NCBI GenBank assembly: GCA_033964015.1
Contig: CM066913.1
Span: 29,848,790 to 29,912,789 of the forward strand
Reading direction: 5' to 3'
Length of the DNA: 64,000 nt
From: Scolanthus callimorphus
Taxonomy: Eukaryota > Cnidaria > Anthozoa > Actiniaria > Edwardsiidae
Shown here: one piece after another, positions 1 to 10,561 of the stretch
How the letters are laid out: each line of letters starts with the position of its first letter
How positions within the stretch are numbered: the stretch's first letter is position 1
Notes under the pieces: model-generated
Seen by the model: the letters and a program-made list of their open reading frames with translations, nothing else
What the model was told of the DNA's origin: nothing
Databases searched by the model: none
Program-made: the position numbers and the translations under genes

Positions 1-97
1 CCAGGTCGATGATGTTTGGGGTGTAATCAAGAATCAGCTAGCTGATCAAATATAGCCTCTCCTAACGTTTTCATCCTGTCGATGCAGGGGTAGTTAA
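1..97. other. Intronic flank left of the foldback element
   Basis: Short flank ending in the TTAA at 94-97. No coding feature was seen. If the gene model is right, this is intron downstream of exon 9. Confidence 0.4.
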
Positions 98-1066
98 GAG
101 CGTCCGTCTGTAAATATCACCTAGAGGCTTCAGAATACAAAAATTCAAAATCGCTCAAATTTGGTCAGAAGTTAGGTCATTATGATCTATTCATGCTGTC
201 CAACTTTCAGATCGATCTGATAAATATAGAGCGGGGGCGAAGAAGAAAGCCAGTTCATCGAATTAATTATCGATTTTTTCGCATTTTTCACCTACTTCGA
301 AATATGGCCAAAAACTCTTCTAAATTGATCAGCACGCCAAACAATCGGTTCATATCCTTGTAGATAAGATAACAAGCTTCCGATTGAGTGGTTTTAAAAC
401 TCTTTCTGATGAAAGATAAATATTTTAGCGATTTTTAAACATTTTTTTCGTTTTTTCCTAAGGCCCAAACCCGGGCTTATATCTCCGATGATATCTGGAA
501 TTGTCGAACTTTGAAATATTGGCCAGGAAAAGCAATGTTTCTGCTTTCAATTTATCAAATAAAATTTTGTGGCAATCAAAATCGCGAAGTTCTATGACCC
601 GGAATTCAACCCCTGCTAAGCGCTAAATAGCGCTACGATTTCCAGGAACTGGAGGTCACGAACTACAAAACATGCACATACCTGGTCGCAAATCGCCAAA
701 CCACGGTGTATAAACCCTCTCAGATGGCAAAACACTGGTATTGTTTCATTCCGAGACGAGGCAGGACGTCCAGGCATAATTATTCAGCTTCTTCGAGCAT
801 TTTCCCCAAGACACAAAGTAAACAGATTATATCACCGATCGAACTCCTGGCTATTCGGCACATTTTATGGAAATTGAGCCACTTCTAAACCCTCCCTAAG
901 AAGAAAGAATACTTTCCTTCCTTAGAGTTAAAATCCGAAGCTGACTTTCTACGGAAAATCAGGCAAAGCAGCGCGATTCCCACGAGTGAAGAGTTCAGAC
1001 ACATGTTTTGGCTCAAGTGTCATGTCATGTGATATTGCGTTACCACCACAGTAATCCCGAGAGCCT
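98..1066 (+). repeat. Left terminal inverted repeat of the 98-3760 element
   Basis: Pairs with 2787-3760. Shared landmarks include CCGTCTGTAAATATCACC at the outer end and GATATTGCGTTACCACCACA at the inner end. It contains only short frames and no recognisable gene. Confidence 0.75.
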
Positions 1067-1194
1067 CGAAAATAAACTTTTGATGACAAGAGCTCTTGTG
1101 ATGATAAATGGTAATATATTTAAAACTTAAATATATCTGAAGTAAAAAGAAAGGAAGGACATTTTTGTGGGAAGAACAATTTGAATGGAAATTG

Positions 1195-1277
1195 CAACTC
1201 CTGATATTGTAAAGCGCTCTGGATCCGTATGAGAAAAGGCGCTATATAAATTCTCTTATTATTATTATTATTATTAT
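1195..1277 (+). repeat. SINE/LINE-like 3' tail with (ATT)n
   Basis: Contains TGTAAAGCGCTCTGGATCCG and GGCGCTATATAAATT followed by an ATT microsatellite. A GTAAAGCGC...GGCGCTATATAAA-(ATT)n tail is common at the 3' ends of animal SINEs and their partner LINEs. No body of the element could be delimited. Confidence 0.5.
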
Positions 1278-1463
1278 ATTCGTAGGACATGGCTAGTATC
1301 GGCTAGGATCTATTCCTATGGCCGTCAAGTGCAACCACATTTCTAATTGTCACATTCATTCTTAGGCGTGACTAGAATATTACCCGTTCCCCGCGAAAAA
1401 CAACTCCACATAGAAAGATATATGAACAGCATTTTATTGGCACCGCATAACGTGTTCAGTAAG

Positions 1464-1590
1464 GTGTGGACCATTAGAAATTTGGGAAGGGGGGTGGCAA
1501 TCTTTTTGCGCATGAATTTTTTTTCGGGGATCAGGTTGTGCAAGAATTTTTTTTCAGACTCGAAGACCATGTACGATTTTTTTTTGCAGA
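1464..1590 (+). repeat. Dispersed repeat, inverted partner of ~2098-2252
   Basis: Starts GTGGACCATTAGAAATTTGG and carries runs of T after GTGCAAGAA-like segments. The same layout appears inverted near 2252-2098, where a poly-C run replaces the short G run. It is probably one dispersed family inserted twice inside the foldback element. Confidence 0.5.
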
Positions 1591-2197
1591 CACTAGTAGA
1601 CCTAGTAGAATATGCTTCTTCCGTTGTGTGCGCGAAGCGCGCCCAGATTTTGATAAACGCATTTCATCAAGCCTCAGAGAAAGGGCAGACGAACATTCCG
1701 ATTTTTGTGTATAGTAAACAAAGCCTCTAGATTTTATTATTCATGCGAGCAACTGCCCGCCCCAAATTACGAAATAATTATTATTCATTTGTGTGAAGCG
1801 GTCCAAATGAGGAATTTCTATACTTGTAACGTCGAACTCGCGCTTACCAAAGTGGTCTTCTTTCGAACATAGTGACTGCCTGCCAAGCCTATCAGTGCAG
1901 GGCATTTTTGGGAGAGTTTGGTTTTCCTCGGCAAGATACACTTGTTCTTGTAAACGGCGCAAGGGCAGTGTTTTCGTTGCGTGAGTTCTCACCGACTATA
2001 TATTTGATGTTATCTTTAATAAGTGAAGTGAAGTAAAGAAGAATGCAAATGATAGAGGAGTTGCTGGAATAACTACTTCAGACATCTTTTTAACGAGAGC
2101 CCAAGCCATGTCTTTGTAGGATTTTTTCTAGCTTGAATCTCTGCAAGATTTTTTTTTGGAAGGATTGGCCTTGCGCGAATTTTTTTGGGGAATTGCC

Positions 2198-2199
<2 letters not shown>

Positions 2200-2230
<31 letters not shown>
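2200..2230. repeat. Poly-C tract, 31 bases
   Basis: An uninterrupted run of 31 C residues inside the copy of the GACCATTAGAA repeat. Its length may be affected by assembly. Confidence 0.9.
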
Positions 2231-2233
<3 letters not shown>

Positions 2234-2309
2234 CCAAACTTCTAATGGTCCACCCCTAATGCATAAGTTATCCACGCTTGGGCCACATTCTCCACCGACA
2301 CATGCTGCA

Positions 2310-2501
2310 TAGAGCAGATTTCGTATGACTGTGAAAAGTACCGTAACAAAGTTGTTCCGCGCCGCGACCGTGACCGTACCGCGACTACGCGATTTCATTG
2401 GCGATTTCATTCCATTTACAGCAGGCCAGGTTCCGTACCGCCACCGCGACAGTACCGCGCCGTACCGCGGCACTTTTCACAGTCATACGAAATCTGCTCT
2501 A
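2310..2501. repeat. MITE with ~30 bp inverted termini
   Basis: Begins TAGAGCAGATTTCGTATGAC and ends with its inverse (GTCATACGAAATCTGCTCTA), about 192 bases overall. The interior is rich in ACCGCG/CCGCGAC motifs. A TA target duplication may be merged into the ends. Confidence 0.7.
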
Positions 2502-2675
2502 GTCACAAATGCTCATTGTTCTGAATGCTAGTAATCTCTTACACACGTACCGAGGAAGCGGAACCAGCGATTGCGAAAGAAAGATCTTCTTGCGCCACCC
2601 TGCTGGGGATGAAACCCAAAGCCACTGTCACGTTATATTTATTTTTTTATTTTTGCTGAAAAGCCAGTCTCGAGG

Positions 2676-2767
2676 TTCCCTGCTAGCAGAGGCCTCTTTT
2701 CTCTGCATTTCGCTGGCTAACCTCAGCCAGCGAAATGCAGAGAAAAGAGGCCTCTGCTAGCAGGGAA
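2676..2767. repeat. Perfect 43-bp palindrome with 6-base loop
   Basis: 2676-2718 is the exact inverse of 2725-2767 around the loop AACCTC. The arm contains TGCTAGCAGAGGCCTC and TCTCTGCATTTCGCTGGC. A related, non-palindromic piece occurs at 16868-16905. Perfect identity of the arms suggests recent origin or ongoing correction. Confidence 0.9.
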
Positions 2768-2786
2768 GTCTCGAGGCTTTATAGAG

Positions 2787-3760
2787 CGCTCTCGGGATTC
2801 CTGTGGTGGTAACGCAATATCACACGACATGACACTTGAGCCAAAACATGTGTCTGAACTCTTCACTCGTGGGAATCGCGCTGTTTTGCCTGATTTTCCG
2901 TAGAAAGTCAGCTCCGGATTTTAACTCTAAGGAAGGAAAGTATTCTTTCTTCTTAGGGAGGGTTTAGAAGTGGCTCAATTTCCATAAAAATGTGCCGATA
3001 GGCTGGAGTTCGATCGGTGATATAATCTGTTTACTTTGTGTCTTGGGGAAAATGCTCGATCGAAGAAGCTGAATAATTATGCCTGGACGTCCTGCCTCGT
3101 CTCGGAATGAAACAATACCAGTGTTTTGCCATCTGAGAGGGTTTATACACCGTGGTTTTGGCGATTTGCGACCAGGTATGTGCATGTTTTTGTGGTTCGT
3201 GACCTCCAGTTCCTGGAAATCGTAGCGCTATTTAGCGCTTAGCAGGGGTTGAATTCCGGGTCATAGAACTTCGCGATTTTGATTGCCACAAAATTTTATT
3301 TGATAAATTGAAAGCAGAAACATTGCTTTTCCTCGCCAATATTTCAAAGTTCGACAGTTCCAGATATCATCGGAGATATAAGCCCCCGGTTTGGGCCTTA
3401 GGAAAAAACGAAAAAATGTTTAAAAATCGCTAAAATATTTATCTTTCATCAGAAAGAGTTTTAAAACCACTCAATCGGAAGCTTGTTATCTTATCTACAA
3501 GGATATGAACCGATTGTTTGGCGTGCTGATCAATTTAGAAGAGTTTTTGGCCATATTTCGAAGTAGGTGAAAAATGCGAAAAAATCGATAATTAATTCGA
3601 TGAATTGGCTTTCTTCTTCGCTCCCGCTCTGTATTTATCAGATCGATCTGAAAGTTGGACAGCATGAACAGTTCATTATGACCTAACTTCTGACCAAATT
3701 TGAGCGAGTTTGAATTTTTGCATTCTGAAGCCAATAGGTGATATTTACAGACGGACGCTC
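2787..3760 (-). repeat. Right terminal inverted repeat of the 98-3760 element
   Basis: Reverse complement of 98-1066 with scattered substitutions and small indels. It ends at the TTAA 3761-3764, next to the splice donor of exon 9. Confidence 0.75.
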
Positions 3761-3776
3761 TTAAGTACGTACTTAC

Positions 3777-4005
3777 CTCCATCCGTTTCCATTGATAATG
3801 TACCCGAGATAATCAGAATATAGGTAAAAGGCCCAGTGGTCAGAATCGATGAGAGTGCTGTATTGGAACACGCTCGCCTCATTAGTTTTGAACCAAACCC
3901 ATACGCACGCTGTAAAAGCAGTCAGTTCGGGAATAGTGCCTGTAAACTTGGCGTAGTTTGCAGCTGATTTACTTTCAAAGTCGAGGTAAAAGTCTGATGC
4001 ACGAG
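3777..4005 (-). CDS. Exon 9: pentraxin/LamG domain 3, first half
   Basis: Reads RASDFYLDFESKSAANYAKF, then LTAFTACVWVWFK and ends YLGYIINGNGW, the first half of a third pentraxin/LamG domain. Its length of 229 bases and phases (1 in, 2 out) match exons 4 and 7. The acceptor is TACACAG and the donor GGAG/GTAAGT. The donor lies only about 12 bases from the TTAA end of the foldback element at 98-3760, so the following intron opens straight into that transposon. The matching second half must lie beyond position 1. Confidence 0.7.
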
Positions 4006-4814
4006 CTGTGTAAAGAAAATCTAAGTTAGTAAGTTGGTCATACTACTGATTTTGCATTGTAACGAAATATTCAGTGTTTTGGGAAGCGGTTATCTGTAAG
4101 TAAAAGTACTGGGATCCAGAGACAAAAATTGAGAGGAAAATATTCATTGAATATATCAAATACACCATATATCGCTAGAATCATAACTAGCAGGTCCGTT
4201 GTGGGCCACTTGATCCGACCTTTTAGGATTGTTTATAGGTGTAAGCTTTTTGGAATCAATAGACCAAATGGACTTACGGTGTCTACATCTTCTTGCCACT
4301 CAGATCATGTGACGGTTCATTTTTGTCAAATCGTTCTCACTCGAAGGATAGCACGATATATGAGCAGAAAAAATAAAAGTATCCACCCAAAGAATCATCA
4401 CATGATCTAAATGTGGCAATAAGATGTAAACGCACTTAGCCGATTTTGTCCATGCTGTACTATTCTTGGACAAGCAGAAGAACATAGGTAGAGTGATCAA
4501 TTTTTAGCTTGGAAGGTTTTCGTTACAATCGTACTCCTACCCGTGCAACTAAAACCAGCGTACGAGTATATAGCTGCAGGAACATAGTAATAGTAGCCAT
4601 AAAGGTCGGAGTGTTTAGGTTTCCTACGAGTGCAACAATGCCTTATCTCAAACATGACTGTTATCTGCGTAGCAGATGGGAAGGGGATAGAGGGGAACGG
4701 GAGCTCTAATTCCTGGCTATGTGATTGCAAGAGCAAAAACACTATGGGAAAGTCAGTTGAGATGATAAACCCTCGTATAAACCCCTCGAGTCATAGCGAG
4801 TGATGTGAACATAC
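4006..4814. other. Intron between exons 8 and 9
   Basis: About 0.8 kb bounded by the exon 8 donor and the exon 9 acceptor. Open frames here are short, overlap each other on both strands and show no recognisable domain. Confidence 0.55.
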
Positions 4815-5197
4815 CTATCGACTTTACGTTGTTGGATTGCTCTATGCGCTGCACCATGTTGCTTTCAAGGGTTCCCGCAGCTATTCTGGACCATGTGATA
4901 ATAGACCCTTGATGAAGCCCCAAACCTTTAGCGAGTGCTGCAATTGACAGGCTGTCTAAAACCTCGTTCCAGAAATTCAGTGCAGTGATATTCCCTGTAA
5001 ATTGAGTGTTTGATACAAGGATTCGACGTCCAACCCGCAAAGTCCCGCCGGTTGGGAAAGCATACCCAGTGACGTAATTGGACACCTTTTTTCGCTCTGC
5101 TCCATCAAAGTATTGAATGATGTTCCCACCGCTGGACTGCCATGCTATTGCATAGTGATGCCACTTGTCATCAAATGGAGGAGTCCCGGGCACTATC
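4815..5197 (-). CDS. Exon 8: pentraxin/LamG domain 2, second half, with fused C-terminal segment
   Basis: Reads IVPGTPPFDDKWHHYAIAWQ, then IIQYFDGAERKKV, GGTLRVGRR and ITALNFWNEVL, the second half of a pentraxin/LamG domain. It runs on through GSIITWSRI, which corresponds to GNLLDWRIL of exon 6, so the exon 5/6 intron is absent here. The acceptor is TTTTAAG and the donor ATAG/GTATGT. It completes a codon left open by two bases, as exon 7 requires, and ends one base into the codon completed by exon 9. Domain content is clear; membership in the same gene as exon 7 is inferred. Confidence 0.72.
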
Positions 5198-6052
5198 CTT
5201 AAAAATTCAATCAGATGGAATTACTACAAGGTGTTACAATCTACAATCCTAAATGTGCCGGCAATAGACATTTCCTAAACGTTGGGTCGAAATTCGTGGG
5301 CAACAATGTGCTGGCAACAGACATCCGCTTATCGTTTTGGTTAAAATGTTGTATAAAGTAGATTTATGCCGGGTCGCTCCGCGCAATTAACAACAATGGT
5401 AAAACGAAAATTGTGATAAAATTATGACAAAACGGTAGCTGCGCTCACGTTCTCGTCAGACCATAAAACTTAGCAGTTTCACGTCCTAGTTCTACAGATA
5501 ACGGTTGAAATGCATTTGACTTCCTACATTTACACGTGTGCGCTTTGCGTTCTGTAATCAAGTGTATTGTTCCCTGCCGTTGTCGTCTTCGTTGTCGTCG
5601 TCGCAGCTTAAGGTCATTATAAAGCGCAGCGCGACTCGTCACTACCCCTTGTCGTCACTCCAAAGGAGTAGACATCTTTAATCCACTTGGCGCCGACATC
5701 TTCAACACCTAGCTGATATGATCGGCGTCACGACCCAACATAAACCCCATTTCTCCTTGGGCGGAAGAATGGTTGCTTTTTCTTAGCTAGGGTTGGATTT
5801 ACATGCATTGTATGGATATAGTTTCATCAGACATTTACCTGACGTTTGGTAAATGTATATCAATGAACTGCCGTGAGACGTTTCTAGAATTAATTGGATT
5901 TCTAGAATTAATTGGCTTGTAGTACAACAGTAGGTGCAGTAATGTGCTTCTATTAAACATTTCTGTTAGACGTTTGGTTTTAATGAGTCGTATCTGACAT
6001 GATATATAGCGGATTTCAGACGAGTGTCGTGAGTAATTCGCATTAACCGTAC
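5198..6052. other. Intronic sequence before the BEL/Pao remnant
   Basis: No gene recognised. There is a short CGT/CAA-rich stretch near 5575-5610 and a tandem duplication of TTTCTAGAATTAATTGG near 5880-5915. The boundary at ~6053 is where similarity to the second BEL/Pao copy begins. Confidence 0.5.
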
Positions 6053-6059
6053 TTTGACG

Positions 6060-7867
6060 TCTATGGCATTGAAAAAATCACAAGTGATATCAAAGCAGTC
6101 AACATCGATGAATTAACGCACTCGTTCAAAGATATACTGACGAGACCGATAGGGAAAGTGGATGTGCTGATCGGATATGAATATGCAGCATTTCATCCTG
6201 AAAAGGAGCGTAATATCGAGCACTTCCTTGTACTTAAAAACAGATTCGGGAGATGCGTTGGAGGTACACACCCATCGATTAAAGGAGTAAATGAAGTGAA
6301 TCTTATTACTGGGCAAATTCACCACGTCAAATTCACCAGTATCGAAGATTTTTATAACATTGAAAACCTTGGAGTTAGCTGCACCCCTCAGTGCGGCGGA
6401 TGCAAATGTGGAAAGTGTTCCCTTGGAACCCAAATGTGCACTATCAAAGAGGCTAAGGAATTAGCATTGATCGAGAAAAATCTTAAATATGTTAAACAAA
6501 AGAAAGTATGGATCGCAGAGTACCCTTGGATTAAGGATCCACGAGATCTACCCGACAACCGGAAGATGGCAATGGGCATGCTAATATCAACAGAAAAAAG
6601 ATTATTCAAGAATATGAATCACGCTGAAACCTATCGACGACAATCAACGATATGATAGAGAGAGAAGTAGCAAGAAAACTCACAGAAAATGAGATCAAAG
6701 ACTACAAAGGTCCGATCCATTATATATCACACCATGAAGTGTTAAAGCCAGATTGAAAATCCACTCCTTGTCGCATAGTTTTCAATAGTAGCGCAAAGTA
6801 CATGGGACACGCTCTCAATGACTACTGGGCTAAAGGACCAGATTTACTAGATAGTCTACTTGGAATACTCATCAGATTTAAAGAAAATGAGGTAGCGGTA
6901 ATTGGTGACATCAAGAAAATGTACCATACAGTGAAGACAGGAATAATAGAACAGCATATACACCGCTTCTTATGGAGAGACATGGATATCACGCGCCCAC
7001 CCGACACCTACATCATACAAAGAGTTTCCTTTGGTGACAAACCCTCAGGAACCATTGCTATAGTGGCCCTCCGAAAAACAGCCGAATTGTCACAACAGTT
7101 CCCACAAGCTTCTAGCGTAATCATAAAAACACATATATGGATGATATACTAGAGAGTGTTAATACTATGCGTAACGCAAAAGTTCTTACCGAATATTGAG
7201 GGAAGGAGGATTTAAAATAAAGCAATGGATCTACTCTAATGATGGCCTAAAGGATAAGGCTCAGCCATTGATACCGGAAAGCCCTAATACAGCGAACGAA
7301 AAGGTGCTGGGGGTAATATGGAACCCAACACACGATGAATTCCATTTCAAGGTCCAACTGGATTTCTCTACAAGAAAGAAGAAACAACAAGAAGAGAGAG
7401 GGAATGCAGCAACGAAATCAAATCCTTGCGCTATTCCTGAAAATTTGTCTAAACGAATAGTCCTATCACAGATAAACGCTATTTACGATCCTCTTGGAAT
7501 GGTAGGCCCTTTTACCATACGAGCCAAAATTCTGATGCGCAAACTCTGGACGACCAAACTCGATTGGGATGATCCAATTCCCGAAGAACACAGACCAGAC
7601 TGGATCACATTTTTTGAAGAACTGCAAAATATAAGTAAATTCTATTTCAAAAGAAGCATGAAACCGATTAATGCAACAGGAAAACCAGTACTGATCATAT
7701 TCAGTGACGCATCTAATGACGCTTATGGCGCATGCGCATATGTTCGATGGCATTTAGCAAATGGAGAATATGAAAGTAACTTAATTCTATCCAAGAATCG
7801 GCACCTATCAAGAAAATTTTCATCGATAAACTCGAACTTTGCGGAGCTGTACTCAACAAGAGAATAA
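6060..7867 (+). pseudogene. BEL/Pao pol: protease end, Pao peptidase/RT region, broken
   Basis: 6060-6655 encodes the C-terminal aspartic protease-like (DUF1758-type) region, with VDVLIGYEYAAFHPEKE and the cysteine-rich CGGCKCGKCSLGTQMC. RT sequence follows from ~6660, with RIVFNSSAK-like and GDIKKMYH motifs. 7196-7867 covers the thumb/connection region (WNPTHDEFHF, PLGMVGPFTIRAKILMRKLW) and the start of an RNase H-like segment (IIFSDASNDAYGACAY). Breaks compared with the copy at 13404-14675: frameshift near 6648, stop at 6754, an indel near 7130, a 13-base deletion near 7190 that removes part of the segment after the catalytic YVDD, and a stop at 7865. It cannot encode a working polymerase. 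Confidence 0.85.
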
Positions 7868-8026
7868 AGCAAACCATATGTCAGGAAAGCAGATATGAAT
7901 TTCAGAAATACTATCACATAGTCGATTCCCAAATTGTTCAAGCTATGGTACAAAGGAGTCATATGGTTTCAAGACATTCGCATCAACGCGTGTAGGTGAG
8001 ATACAAGAAGGAACAAAGCCTGAAGA

Positions 8027-9433
8027 ATGGTACTGGGTGGAAAGAATGCTATAAGACCCCTAACAGCTAAAGACATTTCCAAAGCTGAAATATTTTGGAT
8101 AAAGGAAGCACAAATTACAATAGAAAGCGATATACAAAATCAGCGATACAAACGTCTTTGTCCAAGAATGAGAAAGGATGGCATATACGTTGTCGGAGGA
8201 AGAGGAGACAGATGGATCGAGATGAGCTATGATAAGGCCGAGGTTATTCTTCTTCCATATGGACATAAATTTTCACAGCTATATGCAGAACATGTTCATC
8301 GTCGTGGACATCTGGGTGTGCTGTCCACATCAAGTAAAATAAGAAGAAGATTTTGGATAATAAAGCTGCTCCAATTGGTTAAATCAATCAAGAACAAATG
8401 TATCAGCTGTAGAAAACTCGAGAAAAGGCAAAGTGAACAAGTGATGGGAAAACTTCCGATAGAAAGGCTTAAACCAGCGCCAGCCTGGAACTGTACAGCT
8501 CTCGACTTCTTCGGACCACTCAGAATTAAAGATGAAGTGAAGAAAAGAGTAATCGGCAAAGCCTATGGAGTATTGTTCAACTGTCTGGGTACTAGAGCAA
8601 TTCACGTCGATATTTCGCCGGATTATAGTACAGAAAAGTTCTTATTGGTATTAAGAAGATTTATATCTTTAAGAGGAAATCCATCCAAATTATATTCAGA
8701 CAATTGGTCTCAATTGGTCGCAGCAAGTGAAGAATTGAAGAAGATGGTCAAAGGACTGGACAAGAAAACATTGGAAGCGTACGGATCTAATGAAGGTTTC
8801 CAATGGTGCTTCTCAGCTGTTGATGCCCCATGGCAGAATGGTGTGTCTGAAGCTTTAATCAAGACCATCAAAAGAGCATTAACTATTGCGATAGGCGAAA
8901 GTATTTTAACATTTTCAGAACTACAAACAGTATGCTATGAGTGCGCGAACTTGGTAAACGAACGGCCGATAGGGAGACACCCAACCTCCCCCGACGAGTC
9001 ATATCTGTGCCCAAACGACCTTCTACTTGGTAGATCAAGCTCCCGAATACCAAGTGGTCCCTTCAATCAAACAAGTAATATCAGACATCGATTGGAGTTG
9101 GTTCAACAAATCACCGATAGTTTCTGGAGGAGATGGACTAGGGATTATTTCCCAAGTTTACTGATTCAACAGAAGTGGCATACAGCTCAGAGAAACCTTC
9201 AAAAGGGAGATATTGTCTTGATCCAAGACTCGAACACGATAAGAGGTCAATGGAAACTCGGCAAAATATCTGATACATTCGAAGGACCAGACGGCAAAGT
9301 TAGACGAGTCCAAGTACAGTACAAAAACCCACTACCTGGAGAATCTGTTAAGGCGTATAAAGGAAGAGGATATACTACAGTTGAACGACCAGTCAACAAA
9401 TTGGTAGTTGTTCTACCTATCGATGAACAATGA
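8027..9433 (+). CDS. BEL/Pao integrase region (pol C-terminus)
   Basis: A 468-residue open frame, the C-terminal part of the Pao polyprotein. It has an H2C2 zinc-binding region (HVHRRGHLG, then CISCRK), an rve integrase core with the first Asp in ALDFFGPLRI, the second in LYSDNWSQL and the Glu in NGVSEALIKT, and a C-terminal DUF5641-like domain (GDIVLIQDSNTIRGQWKLGK). The usual Gly after SDN is Trp here, an unusual change beside a catalytic Asp. The listed start is only the first in-frame start-type codon; the natural product would be cleaved from a longer polyprotein. The reading frame is intact, but the upstream part of this copy is broken. Confidence 0.88.
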   Translation: MVLGGKNAIRPLTAKDISKAEIFWIKEAQITIESDIQNQRYKRLCPRMRKDGIYVVGGRGDRWIEMSYDKAEVILLPYGHKFSQLYAEHVHRRGHLGVLSTSSKIRRRFWIIKLLQLVKSIKNKCISCRKLEKRQSEQVMGKLPIERLKPAPAWNCTALDFFGPLRIKDEVKKRVIGKAYGVLFNCLGTRAIHVDISPDYSTEKFLLVLRRFISLRGNPSKLYSDNWSQLVAASEELKKMVKGLDKKTLEAYGSNEGFQWCFSAVDAPWQNGVSEALIKTIKRALTIAIGESILTFSELQTVCYECANLVNERPIGRHPTSPDESYLCPNDLLLGRSSSRIPSGPFNQTSNIRHRLELVQQITDSFWRRWTRDYFPSLLIQQKWHTAQRNLQKGDIVLIQDSNTIRGQWKLGKISDTFEGPDGKVRRVQVQYKNPLPGESVKAYKGRGYTTVERPVNKLVVVLPIDEQ

Positions 9434-9490
9434 AACTATACTGAACGTTTTTAACTAAATCGAATATACCTACTAAACTGTAACTTAATC

Positions 9491-9502
9491 AGGCGGGGGG
9501 AG
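9491..9502 (+). other. Polypurine tract of the plus-strand BEL/Pao copy
   Basis: AGGCGGGGGGAG lies immediately before the LTR start TGTTTCG, the position expected for the plus-strand DNA primer site. Confidence 0.75.
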
Positions 9503-9838
9503 TGTTTCGTTTTAACAAAAGGATTTTGATTAACAGGCTAATTGATATAATCAAATGTAATTTCACGCAATAGCGCATACGTCATAAAGGCTAATTAATC
9601 TAATGAACACTAGAAGATCTACGATCTAAAACTGAGAAGACCATCGGGTAAATATATTACTTATTTGTTTTCATTTTGACTATTGATTGTAACAAGAGAT
9701 ATCATTTCTAACCCATGATTATGTATTTTTATAGAATTCGAACCGCACACATGTATTTGTACACTAAGTCAGGAATCTACGAAGTAAAATACAAGTTTGA
9801 AACCGTTGGTCTATTTACACTTATCGCACCGCGAAACA
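9503..9838 (+). repeat. 3' LTR of the plus-strand BEL/Pao copy
   Basis: 336 bases starting TGTTTCGTTTTAACAAAA and ending CGCACCGCGAAACA, with TG...CA termini and a short inverted TGTTTCG/CGAAACA. It matches the LTR at 30698-31041 on the other strand with few differences. Confidence 0.88.
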
Positions 9839-9844
9839 AGTGTC

Positions 9845-9967
9845 CCCAGGGTGAAGTTTCAACATGAAACAGAGCAAGACTAAAATCACTGAGGCAAAAC
9901 GAACTACCATTAAAATAACCAAAATACAGTTGAGTTGGGCTCAAAAACACAGAAACTTCACCCTGGG
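9845..9967. repeat. Short MITE-like inverted repeat
   Basis: 16-base arms CCCAGGGTGAAGTTTC (9845-9860) and its inverse (9952-9967) enclose ~90 bases. It lies directly beside the LTR end. A sequence similar to the right arm (AGAAACTTCACCTTGAGACC) occurs at ~31212, close to the other LTR. Confidence 0.55.
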
Positions 9968-10561
9968 ATCAGGGTAACAATCTAGTTGCATTTTAGCCAT
10001 TATTATTTACTACATAACTCTAGTTAATATATACAATATATTTGATAATTTTATTAATAATTTGCAGGGTTTCAAAATATAATAACAGTAAATCATGTTT
10101 TCGAACATTAACAAATGTTTGGTTTTCAAAATATCTGCTGTTTTCAATACATGGTGCTTGGGGCAATTCCATCCTACTGGTTTGGAATTTTTGAACAACA
10201 ACAGTATAGTGCTATTTACTGAACAGCGATAGGTTGACCCGCTTTCAAATCTCATTTGGTCACACCTAGGGTGATGAAATTGTACAATATTTGAGATTTA
10301 CATAAAATTAATATCTAAATCAATTAGATATTGTTACATTTCATAAACAAGGTGCATTTTTAATATACCGGTACCTTGCAAATCTGCAGATTTTTAGAGC
10401 AAATTTCAGAATATCGTGATTGTAAAATTGTATGAGTCAACACAATAATAATCAACTTTAACAATATCAACTACTTGCTGGTTTCACTTGCATTCACAAT
10501 GGGCAGTTGGTGACCAGAGCTTAAAATAAATTCAATGCCCTCTGTCCAATGCATGACCCTG
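9968..10561. other. AT-rich intergenic or intronic spacer
   Basis: Nothing recognisable; the sequence is AT-rich with only short frames. Confidence 0.4.

Larger units (their letters stand above)
98..3760. mobile_element. Foldback DNA element with ~970 bp inverted repeats and TTAA target duplication
   Basis: The first ~970 bases (98-1066) reappear inverted at 3760-2787 with high similarity. The ends start GAGCGTCCGTCTG and each abuts TTAA (94-97 and 3761-3764), the target duplication typical of piggyBac and Kolobok superfamilies. The interior (1067-2786) has no transposase and is filled with smaller repeats: a SINE/LINE-like tail, a hairpin MITE, a perfect 43-bp palindrome and a poly-C tract. 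It looks like a non-autonomous element that has gathered later insertions. The superfamily is inferred only from the TTAA duplication. Confidence 0.7.
6053..9838 (+). mobile_element. BEL/Pao LTR retrotransposon, 5'-truncated copy
   Basis: The 3' portion of a BEL/Pao element: end of the protease region, reverse transcriptase, integrase, polypurine tract and 3' LTR. It starts abruptly at ~6053, matching position ~14675 of the opposite-strand copy, so 5' LTR and gag are missing. The shared ~1.2 kb is close to identical between copies, indicating one recently active family. Stops and frameshifts in the RT half show this copy is dead. Confidence 0.88.

Noticed and set aside
1741..1992. Minus-strand 83-residue frame inside the foldback element
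   Set aside because: No similarity to any transposase known to me, and short enough to be chance.
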